A stretch of DNA of 64,000 bases from Fibrella rubiginis (lineage in GTDB: Bacteria; Bacteroidota; Bacteroidia; Cytophagales; Spirosomataceae), in assembly GCF_017353185.1 (NCBI RefSeq), contig NZ_JAFMYV010000001.1, forward strand, positions 310,001 to 374,000, in the 5' to 3' direction. Numbering within the stretch: the stretch's first letter is position 1; each line of letters begins with the position of its first letter. Below are positions 37,371 through 45,352 of the stretch, one piece after another. A program made the position numbers and the translations under genes. Under the pieces are notes generated by a model that worked only from the letters and a program-made list of their open reading frames with translations, did not search any database and was not told the DNA's origin.

Positions 37371-38546
37371 ATGAAAAGACCGTCCCTGTATTTTACCGAA
37401 GACCACGACCTGTTTCGGCAGAGCGTCAGGCAGTTTATTGAGAAAGAAGTGATTCCCCACACCGAAGCCTGGGAGACTGCCCGCCGCATTCCGTTATCTG
37501 TTTTTGGGCGCATGGGCGAGTTGGGTTTTCTGGGTCTGCCCTATGCCGAAGCCTACGGCGGGTCGGGAGCCGATTTCTGGTTTTCGGTGGTGTTTCTGGA
37601 GGAACTGGCCCGGTGTGGTATGGGCGGGTTCGTGACGGCGGTAAGCGTGCACGAGTACATGGCCATCAACCACATTGCCAAAGCTGGGTCCGAGGCGCTG
37701 AAACAGAGGTACTTGGTACCAGCCATTGCCGGGCAGAAAGTGGCCGCGCTGGCCATTTCTGAACCCGACACTGGTTCCGACGTGTCGTCTATTCGCACTA
37801 CGGCGGTCAAAGACGGTGATCAGTATATTGTGAATGGCGCCAAGACGTTTATCAGCAACGGCACCTACGGCGACTTTGTCACCCTGACGGTGAAGACGCG
37901 TCCGGACGGTGGAGCCAACGGCGTGAGCCTGATCGTGGTGGATTTAGATAGCCCCGGCGTAACACGCACAAAGCTCAACAAGATGGGCTGGCACAGTTCC
38001 GACACCGCCGAGATTCGGTTCGATGATGTACGCGTACCCGTTGAGAACCTCATTGGCGTAGAAAATTCGGGGTTTTATTATCTCATGGAAAGCCTGCAGC
38101 TGGAACGCCTCGTGGCCGCCATCATGGCCGTGTCGGGTGCCGAAGTAGCCCTCGACTGGACGCTCGATTACCTAAACGAACGCGAAGCTTTCGGCAAGAA
38201 AATCGGCAAATTCCAGGCCATACGGCACAAAATTGCCGACGTAGCCACCGAGATCGAGATGGCAAAGCAGTTTGTGCACCACACCTGCTGGCTTTTCACG
38301 CAGGGCGAAGTGGTGGTGAAAGAGTGCTCGATGGCGAAGCTCTATACATCGGAGATGCAGAAGCGCGTGATCGACACCTGTCTGCAATTTTTTGGTGGCT
38401 ACGGCTTTATGGAAGACTACCCCATCTGCCGGGCTTACCGCGATGCCCGCGCCGGTACCATTGCCGGGGGCACTTCCGAAATTATGCGCGAGATCATCGC
38501 CAAAATCGTGGTCGATGCCGTGGCGTATAAGCCGGCGTATGCGTAA
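37371..38546 (+). CDS. Acyl-CoA dehydrogenase, long-chain (LCAD-like) active-site layout
   Basis: A 391-residue FAD enzyme of beta-oxidation. A-L-A-I-S-E-P-D-T-G-S-D binds FAD/substrate, and the C-terminal Q-F-F-G-G-Y-G-F-M-E-D-Y-P is typical. At the place where MCAD has its catalytic Glu (E-G-T) the sequence has G366 (A-G-G-T-S-E-I). A Glu is present instead in helix G (E245 in L-Q-L-E-R-L), as in LCAD and isovaleryl-CoA dehydrogenase. The exact substrate is not deducible. Confidence 0.93.
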   Translation: MKRPSLYFTEDHDLFRQSVRQFIEKEVIPHTEAWETARRIPLSVFGRMGELGFLGLPYAEAYGGSGADFWFSVVFLEELARCGMGGFVTAVSVHEYMAINHIAKAGSEALKQRYLVPAIAGQKVAALAISEPDTGSDVSSIRTTAVKDGDQYIVNGAKTFISNGTYGDFVTLTVKTRPDGGANGVSLIVVDLDSPGVTRTKLNKMGWHSSDTAEIRFDDVRVPVENLIGVENSGFYYLMESLQLERLVAAIMAVSGAEVALDWTLDYLNEREAFGKKIGKFQAIRHKIADVATEIEMAKQFVHHTCWLFTQGEVVVKECSMAKLYTSEMQKRVIDTCLQFFGGYGFMEDYPICRAYRDARAGTIAGGTSEIMREIIAKIVVDAVAYKPAYA

Positions 38547-38554
38547 GGGAAGAG

Positions 38555-38760
38555 AGTTTAAGGTTTCATGTTTAAAGTCTAAAGTTGGCTACGCTGTAGG
38601 TTGCTGCCGCTTGGCCCTTCGACAAGCTCAGGGTGACAACGACCTTGAATCAACTTAGGAAGATTGCTTATTGGCGTGTCACCCTGAGCTTGTCGAAGGG
38701 CCAGGCGGCAGCAACCTACAGCGTAGCCAACTTTAGACCTTAGACATTAGACTTTAAACT
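38555..38760. repeat. 84-bp nested hairpin with 90-bp inner palindromic module
   Basis: Arms 38555-38638 and 38677-38760 match at 78 of 84 positions around a 38-nt loop. From outside inwards: AAAGTCTAAGG-type words, GTTGGCTACGCTGTAGG, then a 90-bp palindromic module (38613-38702) with CCCTTCGACAAGCTCAGGG. The same module, the same length, is inside the hairpin at 45077. It fills the gap between the convergent acyl-CoA dehydrogenase and anti-sigma genes. Confidence 0.95.
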
Positions 38761-38765
38761 CCCCT

Positions 38766-39491
38766 TTACAACTTCACCGCCGGTGGCCAGTCATCAAAGG
38801 CGCGTTCGGGGTTGATGGTGCGGGCACGGCGAATGGCCTGTTGCTCTTCAGTAGGAGTGGCCGATAGGTGGGGTTCGGCGGGTAACCCCGTTGTTGAGCC
38901 CGTTGCCGCAACTTCAACTAGTGTGCTGACCGGCGCTACGGTTGACAGGAGCACACGCGGCGTTTTTACTACAGACCGGTGCGCTTTGGCAGTGGCAGCC
39001 AGTTGCATTGGTTTAGCAGATGAAGTGGCCGGTTGGACCACTGGTGGCGTTTCGGCTGTTCCCAGATCGTTCACATCCAGCAGCACCGTACCTGGTTCGA
39101 GATGTGGCTGCACTGCATCGGTAATAGCGGGGATATTGCCCTTGCGGGCGGCAGTACCCACAGGATTTGTGGTATAGATCAGGTAGAACGTTACGCTCAG
39201 CACCAGTAATACCGACGCTACGAGACTTGCCACCCAAAGCGGCATCAGTCGGCGGGGGGTAGCGGCTTCTTCCAGGCGTTCCTGCAGCGATTCGTGCAGG
39301 CTTCTGGTTTGGCGTTGCAGGCTACTGCCGGCCTGCTGGATGGCTTCTAACCCCTCCAGCGCATCGGCATAAAAGGGGTTTTCGAGCAGCAGCCGTTCAA
39401 CGCGGTGCTGCTCAGCCGCGCTGAGTTGTCCGGCCTGATAGGCCCGAAGCTCGTCGAGGGTAAGCGGCTGATTATAGGCTGAATGGCTCAT
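38766..39491 (-). CDS. Putative membrane anti-sigma factor
   Basis: A 241-residue single-pass protein. The cytoplasmic N-terminus (T-L-D-E-L-R-A-Y-Q-A-G-Q-L, L-L-E-N-P-F-Y-A-D-A-L-E-G-L) resembles the sigma-binding domain of Bacteroidota anti-sigma factors. One membrane helix lies at 84-107, then a Pro/Thr/Ala-rich periplasmic tail. There is no FecR domain. It overlaps the sigma gene by 4 nt (ATGA), so the two are coupled. Confidence 0.8.
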   Translation of the reverse strand: MSHSAYNQPLTLDELRAYQAGQLSAAEQHRVERLLLENPFYADALEGLEAIQQAGSSLQRQTRSLHESLQERLEEAATPRRLMPLWVASLVASVLLVLSVTFYLIYTTNPVGTAARKGNIPAITDAVQPHLEPGTVLLDVNDLGTAETPPVVQPATSSAKPMQLAATAKAHRSVVKTPRVLLSTVAPVSTLVEVAATGSTTGLPAEPHLSATPTEEQQAIRRARTINPERAFDDWPPAVKL

Positions 39492-40075
39492 TTTTGTAAA
39501 CTTATTTTCAAGTTACGGCGTCCGTTCTGAAGGTAGCTTTTCACTTGTTTCAGGTCGAAACCCGTCAGGTCGGCTACTTCGGCGTAGCTTTTCTGCTGCA
39601 AATAAAACAGGTCGATGCATACGCGTTGCGGTTCGGGCAACTGGTTCAGCGCGGCGGGTAAACGTGCCAGGTGCCGTTCTACATCCAGTGCATCGTCGTC
39701 CCCATCGGGCCACACAACGAGGGTATCGCTGAGGGGACGTTCTTCATCGAGCAGGTCTGTATCGCCATCGCCTACCCTGATGCGCTGCTTGCGCAAATGC
39801 ATGAGGCAGTGGTTGCGCGCTACCGAGTGCAGCCAGCTTTTGAAGTTGGTTACCTCGTGCCGCCGCAGGTCCACCACCAGTTGCTCGAACAACTGCATCA
39901 CCGCGTCTTTGCTTTCGGCTTCGTCGCGCAGGTATTTGAAACAAACGGCGTAGACAAGGTCCATATGCCGTTCGTAGAGTTCACCCAGCACGTCCAGATC
40001 ACCCGTAGCCTTGTAGGCCGACACGAAGTCGGCATCGGCAGTGGGGCGGTTTCTCAGGAAGCGCTTGAAAAACAT
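39488..40075 (-). CDS. ECF-family RNA polymerase sigma factor
   Basis: A 195-residue sigma factor with region 2 (about 22-95: LGELYERHMDLVYAVC, W-L-H-S-V-A-R-N-H-C) and region 4 (about 135-190: L-N-Q-L-P-E-P-Q-R-V-C-I, Y-A-E-V-A-D-L-T). It is divergent from the SusC/SusD genes across 282 nt, so it may control them, but SusC has no STN signalling domain to make contact with the partner. Confidence 0.92.
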   Translation of the reverse strand: MFFKRFLRNRPTADADFVSAYKATGDLDVLGELYERHMDLVYAVCFKYLRDEAESKDAVMQLFEQLVVDLRRHEVTNFKSWLHSVARNHCLMHLRKQRIRVGDGDTDLLDEERPLSDTLVVWPDGDDDALDVERHLARLPAALNQLPEPQRVCIDLFYLQQKSYAEVADLTGFDLKQVKSYLQNGRRNLKISLQK

Positions 40076-40357
40076 ACGTACAGGCTGTTTGTAGTCAGAA
40101 CATCAACGACAGTGTATTGATGCCGGGCCAGGGCTATTTCCATAAATCGGTGTTGGCCGGTGACAGAATGTATACAGAATACATGTTAATACAATAACTG
40201 TCAATCAGTCTGTACACAAACTATTATATGGTCGAAAATAGAATAACTGGTATTTTATGGATATAACAAACAGATGTGCCAAATTAAATAGCAATTAACT
40301 TTCAGCATCAGACATGGGTCGATAACTTGCAAATCACTCAATCCAAATGTCGATGCT

Positions 40358-43300
40358 ATGAAAAAGATTTTACAGCTACTTTACTTCCTGATCCTGTGCC
40401 TGATCAGCCAGTTTGCGCTGGCGCAAAGCCGGGCCGTGACGGGCAAAGTAACGGCCGACGATGGGGCCGCGCTGCCCGGCGTTACCGTACTCATTAAGGG
40501 CACCTCCCAGGGCACCAGCACGGGTGCCGACGGGACGTTCAAACTCGACGTACCGGCCAACAGTCGGCTGGTATTCAGTTTTGTTGGGTATGCCTCGCAG
40601 GAGGTGGCCGTTGGTAATCAGACCAACATCACGATCAACCTGACCGCCGACGTTGGCAACCTTGACGAAGTAGTCGTTACTTCATTTGGTACAGCCAAGA
40701 AAGCGGCCTTCACCGGTTCGGCAGGGGTAATTGCGGCCAAACAAATCAGTGACCGGCCCATCAACAACATCGCTCAGGCGCTGGCCGGAGCCGCACCGGG
40801 TGTGCAGACAACGGCGGGCAGCGGGCAACCGGGAACGGCTCCCACGATCAGGATTCGGGGTTTTGGCTCTATTTCCTCGTCAAACGATCCGCTGTATGTG
40901 GTAGACGGCATCCCCTATACAGCCAACATCGCCACGCTGAACCCGAATGACATCGAGAGCATCACGATTTTGAAGGATGCCGCCTCTACGGCCCTGTATG
41001 GTGCCCGCGCGGCCAACGGTGTGGTGGTGGTGACAACCAAAAAAGGTATGAAAGACCGCAACAGCATCAGCGTGCGCTATACCAAGGGTCTCAACAGCCG
41101 CGCCCTGCCCGAATACGACCGGGTGGGTACCGACCAGTATTACCCCCTGATGTGGGAAATGTACCGCAACAGCGTAGCTTACCGCGCCACCAACCCGCTT
41201 TCCCTGTCGGCTGCCAACGCCGATGCCACGAGCCGGTTGGGTAGTCTGGTTGGCTACAACGTCTATGACGTGCCGTTCAACCAGCTGGTGAACACCGACG
41301 GGCAAATGAACCCCAACGCCAAACTGATTTATTCGCCCGACGACCTGAACTGGGAAAAGCCCCTGACGCGGCAGGGTAACCGCGACGAGTTGGGCGTGAG
41401 CTTCGCGGGTGGGCAGCAGAAGTCCGATTACTTCCTGTCGCTGTCGTATCTGAATGATAAAGGTTTCCTGATTCGGTCTGATTATGAGCGCTATACGGCC
41501 AGGCTCAACGTCAATTCGCAGATGAAGCCCTGGTTCAGAACGGGGGCTAACCTGTCGGCCACGGTCATCAACTCCAACCAGGCCGACGTGCCCGCCGACG
41601 GGGGCACCACGTTTGTGAACCCATTCTATTTCTCGCGCAACATTGGCCCGATCTACCCGGTCTACGCCTACGACCCGGCTAATCCTGGTCAGTTTCTGAC
41701 CCTGCCCAACGGCGACAAACGCTACGATTATGGGAACCTGACCAGTTTGGGCCTGCCGTCGCGGCCTCAGTTTGGTGGTCGGCACTCGGTGGCCGAAACG
41801 CTGAAAAACCAGAACTACCTGCGCCGCAATGTGGTGGGTGCACGAGCCTACGGGGAGGTATCGTTTTTGAACGCGTTCAAGTTTACGGCCAACATCGGGG
41901 CCGACATCACCAACAATAATTTCTACACCTACGGTAACCCCGAAGTAGGGGATGGTGCCCCGGCGGGCCGCGCTACGCACGATTTTCAGAACATCACCGG
42001 CTACAACCTCAACCAGTTGCTCAACTACAACAAGTCGTTTGGGCGGCACAACGTAGACGTGTTGCTGGGCCATGAAAACTTCCACACGACCGACAATTAC
42101 CTGAGTGGCTCGCGGTCGCAGCAGATTCTGGATGGTAACGTTGAACTGGTCAACTTCACCACCACCACCAACCTGGAGTCGGTGTACAACACGCGGCGGA
42201 TTGAGGGGTATTTCTCGCGGGTCAACTACGACTACGATCAGCGGTATTTCCTGTCGGCCTCCATTCGGCGCGACGGCACCAGCAAGTTCTACCAGGATTC
42301 GCGCTGGGGCACGTTCTACTCCATCAGCGGGGCCTGGCGGCTCGATCAGGAGCCGTTTATTCAGGCCATTTCGAGCATTAATCTGCTGAAATTGAGGGGC
42401 TCATATGGTCAAACGGGTAACGACGGCGGGGGCACAACCGCCGCTGCCGCCGCTGATCTGGGCATTAGCTACTACGCCTGGCAACCCCTCTACGGCCTGG
42501 GTTTCAACAACGCGTCGGAAGCGGGCATCCTGCAAACGAGCCTGGGCAACCGGAATCTGGAGTGGGAATCGAGCAACTCGTTTGACGTGGCTGTGGAGTT
42601 TGGCCTGTTCAAAAACCGGGTGTCGGGTACCATCGAGTACTTCGACCGGCAGTCGTCGAATCTGATTTTCAACGTACCCCTGCCCCTCTCGGCGGGGATC
42701 ACGACGGTGACGCGCAACATCGGGACGATGTATAACCGGGGGCTGGAACTGGAGTTGAACGTGGAGCCAATTCGTGCCCGCGACTTTAGCTGGAACATCA
42801 ACCTCAACGCGACATTCATCAAGAACCGGATCACCAAAATGCCCGACGAGAACCCCGAAATCATCGACGGGACCAAGAAGCTCAAGGTGGGCAGTTCGAT
42901 CTATGATTTCTGGCTGCGGGAATACGCGGGCGTCAATCCGCAAACGGGCGAGGCGCAGTACCGCGCATCCAGCTACGTAGCCGCCAACTCGCGCATTACC
43001 GACACCGGCGACACGCTCACGACCAACGTCAACAACGCCCGTTTCCGCTACAATGGCTCGTCTATCCCCACCATGACGGGCGGCATCACCAACACCTTCC
43101 GGTACAAAGGCTTCTCGCTGTCGGCATTGCTGGTGTATCAGTTGGGTGGCAAGGTGTATGACGGGGCCTATGCCGCACTGATGAGTTCGGGCGGGTACGG
43201 CAGTGCCAAAAGCACCGACATTCTGCGGCGGTGGCGTAACCCCGGCGACATCACCGACGTGCCCCGGATGGACGCGGGCCGCACGTCTGATTTCGACGCC

Positions 43301-43549
43301 GCCTCCGACCGCTGGCTCATCGACGCCAGCTACCTGAACATCCGCACGGTGACGCTGTCCTACGCGCTTCCCAGTACCATTGCCAAGAAGGCGTTCCTCG
43401 AAAACGCGTCGGTTTACGTCAGTGCCGAGAACTTCTTCATCCGGTCGCGTCGGCAGGGGATGAACGTTCAGCAGAATTTCGGCGGCACCACGGGCAACGT
43501 GTTCAGTTCGGCCAAAAGCATCGTTCTGGGCGTCTCTTTCACACTTTAA
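40358..43549 (+). CDS. SusC/RagA-type TonB-linked outer-membrane transporter
   Basis: A 1063-residue TonB-dependent transporter. Signal peptide (about 1-22, ending A-L-A-Q), CarboxypepD_reg-like domain (about 24-105, G-K-V-T-A-D-D-G-A-A-L-P-G-V-T-V), TonB-box-like L-D-E-V-V-V-T (about 108-114), plug with the SusC signature I-R-I-R-G-F-G and D-P-L-Y-V-V-D-G-I-P, then a large barrel ending in S-F-T-L. No N-terminal STN domain. The substrate is inferred to be oligopeptides or cell-wall fragments from the peptidases and GH3 protein downstream. Confidence 0.96.
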   Translation: MKKILQLLYFLILCLISQFALAQSRAVTGKVTADDGAALPGVTVLIKGTSQGTSTGADGTFKLDVPANSRLVFSFVGYASQEVAVGNQTNITINLTADVGNLDEVVVTSFGTAKKAAFTGSAGVIAAKQISDRPINNIAQALAGAAPGVQTTAGSGQPGTAPTIRIRGFGSISSSNDPLYVVDGIPYTANIATLNPNDIESITILKDAASTALYGARAANGVVVVTTKKGMKDRNSISVRYTKGLNSRALPEYDRVGTDQYYPLMWEMYRNSVAYRATNPLSLSAANADATSRLGSLVGYNVYDVPFNQLVNTDGQMNPNAKLIYSPDDLNWEKPLTRQGNRDELGVSFAGGQQKSDYFLSLSYLNDKGFLIRSDYERYTARLNVNSQMKPWFRTGANLSATVINSNQADVPADGGTTFVNPFYFSRNIGPIYPVYAYDPANPGQFLTLPNGDKRYDYGNLTSLGLPSRPQFGGRHSVAETLKNQNYLRRNVVGARAYGEVSFLNAFKFTANIGADITNNNFYTYGNPEVGDGAPAGRATHDFQNITGYNLNQLLNYNKSFGRHNVDVLLGHENFHTTDNYLSGSRSQQILDGNVELVNFTTTTNLESVYNTRRIEGYFSRVNYDYDQRYFLSASIRRDGTSKFYQDSRWGTFYSISGAWRLDQEPFIQAISSINLLKLRGSYGQTGNDGGGTTAAAAADLGISYYAWQPLYGLGFNNASEAGILQTSLGNRNLEWESSNSFDVAVEFGLFKNRVSGTIEYFDRQSSNLIFNVPLPLSAGITTVTRNIGTMYNRGLELELNVEPIRARDFSWNINLNATFIKNRITKMPDENPEIIDGTKKLKVGSSIYDFWLREYAGVNPQTGEAQYRASSYVAANSRITDTGDTLTTNVNNARFRYNGSSIPTMTGGITNTFRYKGFSLSALLVYQLGGKVYDGAYAALMSSGGYGSAKSTDILRRWRNPGDITDVPRMDAGRTSDFDAASDRWLIDASYLNIRTVTLSYALPSTIAKKAFLENASVYVSAENFFIRSRRQGMNVQQNFGGTTGNVFSSAKSIVLGVSFTL

Positions 43550-43563
43550 TCGGCAACCCACTC

Positions 43564-45042
43564 ATGAAAACACGATTTCTAACCATCGTCATTGCCCTGG
43601 GTTTACTCACAACCTCGTGCGACAAAGATTACCTGGAAACAGCCCCCACCGGCAGCGTTGATGCTGGTTCGGCCTATGCCACCACCAAAAACGCCTCAGC
43701 AGCCATTAACGGCATTTACCGGGCCATGGTGTTGCGGTACCTCGATTCGCAGGGCCACTTCGGCCACCCGGCCATGATGATTATTGTCGACGCGCTGGGC
43801 GAGGACCTGGTGCTCAGCAACGCCTCGAACACCTGGCATTTGCCCGAACAACGGTGGACGGCCCACCGGTCGGACGTCAGTACGCTGACGCAGTTTGCCT
43901 ACCAGATGTATTACCGGATCATCGGTAATGCCAACATTGCCGTGGCTAATATTGATCAGGCCGCTGGTACTCAGGCGGAACGCGACCAGGTAAAAGGAGA
44001 GGCCCTGGGGTTGCGGGCATTCGCCTATTATAACCTGGTGCAACTTTACGGCAAGCGGTACGATGCCTCCGTGAAGCCCAACACCCAGCCCGCCGTGCCG
44101 CTGGTGCTGACGCCCACCACCGACGGCCTGCCCAGGGCCAGCGTGGAAGAGATTTACACGCAGATCAACAAAGACCTGACCGACGCGGCGACCCTGTTGA
44201 AAGCAACCCGCACGTTTAAATCGCACATCAACAGCGACGTGATAAAGGGTTTTCAGGCGCGGGTAGCCCTGACGCAGCAGAACTGGACCGACGCCGCCAA
44301 ATTTGCCGCCGAAGCCCGGAAAAGCTACACGCTGATGTCGGTGGCGCAGTACCAGGAGGGGTTCGCGGATATTGGTAACCCGGAGTGGATTTGGGGCTTC
44401 GACCACGTAGAAGACCAGTCGGAGTTTTTCGGGGCGTACCATTCCTACATCTCCTGCAACTTCAACTCGACCAACATCCGGGCCACGCCCAAGCTGATCA
44501 ACAGCCTGCTCTACGACCAGATTCCGGCTACGGACGTGCGCTCGAAGATGTGGGTAAAAGCGCCGACAACGACGAACTCGGTGGTGCCAGCCGGGGGAAT
44601 CCGGGCACCCTATATGAACCAGAAATTTCGGTTGCCAGGTACGCCCTCGACCAGCACGATGGGCGATATTCCGTACATGCGGGCTGCCGAAATGTATCTG
44701 ATCGAGGCCGAAGCACAGGCGCGGCTGGGCAAAGAGACGGAGGCTACCACGTTGCTGTTTGATCTGGTCAGTAAGCGTGACCCGTCCTACAAACGCTCAA
44801 CGAACACAGGGGCCAAGTTGGTTGACGAAATCCTGTTCAACCGGCGCGTCGAACTGTGGGGCGAAGGGCAGCGATTCACCGATTTGAAGCGGATGAACCT
44901 GCCGCTGAACCGCAACGGAGCCAACCATAATCCCGCCGTGGCCGTTGTTTTCGACATACCAGCAGGCGACAAGCAGTGGGAGTTTCTCCTGCCCCGCCGC
45001 GAACTGAACGCCAACAAAGCCGCCGTGCAGAATCCGCTGTAA
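43564..45042 (+). CDS. SusD/RagB-family outer-membrane binding lipoprotein
   Basis: A 492-residue surface lipoprotein that caps the SusC channel. The signal peptide ends in T-T-S-C with lipidated Cys19, followed by D-K-D, a charged start common in surface-exposed Bacteroidota lipoproteins. TPR-type helices (A-A-I-N-G-I-Y-R-A, A-E-A-R-K-S-Y) and the C-terminal R-R-V-E-L-W-G-E-G-Q-R-F-T-D-L signature identify the family. It starts 14 nt after the SusC gene. Confidence 0.95.
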   Translation: MKTRFLTIVIALGLLTTSCDKDYLETAPTGSVDAGSAYATTKNASAAINGIYRAMVLRYLDSQGHFGHPAMMIIVDALGEDLVLSNASNTWHLPEQRWTAHRSDVSTLTQFAYQMYYRIIGNANIAVANIDQAAGTQAERDQVKGEALGLRAFAYYNLVQLYGKRYDASVKPNTQPAVPLVLTPTTDGLPRASVEEIYTQINKDLTDAATLLKATRTFKSHINSDVIKGFQARVALTQQNWTDAAKFAAEARKSYTLMSVAQYQEGFADIGNPEWIWGFDHVEDQSEFFGAYHSYISCNFNSTNIRATPKLINSLLYDQIPATDVRSKMWVKAPTTTNSVVPAGGIRAPYMNQKFRLPGTPSTSTMGDIPYMRAAEMYLIEAEAQARLGKETEATTLLFDLVSKRDPSYKRSTNTGAKLVDEILFNRRVELWGEGQRFTDLKRMNLPLNRNGANHNPAVAVVFDIPAGDKQWEFLLPRRELNANKAAVQNPL

Positions 45043-45076
45043 GGGGGGGAGGTGGTTTGTGGGTTTTTGGTTTATA

Positions 45077-45226
45077 GTTGGCTGACGCGAGTGGCTTCGC
45101 GCTTGTGGCCCTTCGACAGGCTCAGGGTGACAATGACCTTGAATCAACCTAGGAAGATTAATTATTGGCCTGTCACCCTGAGCCTGTCGAAGGGCCACAA
45201 GCGCGAAGCCACTCGCGTCAGCCAAC
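45077..45226. repeat. Perfect 56-bp hairpin with 90-bp inner module, in a 310-nt spacer
   Basis: Arms 45077-45132 and 45171-45226 are exactly complementary (56 of 56) around a 38-nt loop. The inner module 45107-45196 corresponds to the one at 38613-38702, including the loop. The outer stem has GTTGGCTGACGC and GTGGCTTCGCGC caps. Beyond it, TTTGTGGGTTTTTGG and CAAACCCACCAACC form a looser outer pairing. The rest of the 310-nt SusD-S9 spacer (to 45352) shows nothing else. Confidence 0.95.
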
Positions 45227-45352
45227 CACAAACCCACCAACCAACCTGCCTGATACATAACCGACTGCCCTGACATGACTTATGCACTAAGCAATGCCGG
45301 GGCAGTCGGCTTGTTTATACCTTTATGTTGTACTTATCAACGTACCCAGCCC

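Noticed and set aside
40880..42085. Long open frame (401 codons) on the minus strand
   Set aside because: It lies fully opposite the SusC gene, whose plus-strand product has all family signatures. The GC-rich codon pattern opens the antisense frame.
42401..43561. Long open frame (386 codons) on the minus strand
   Set aside because: Antisense shadow of the SusC barrel, with Val/Arg/His-rich composition and no recognisable domain.
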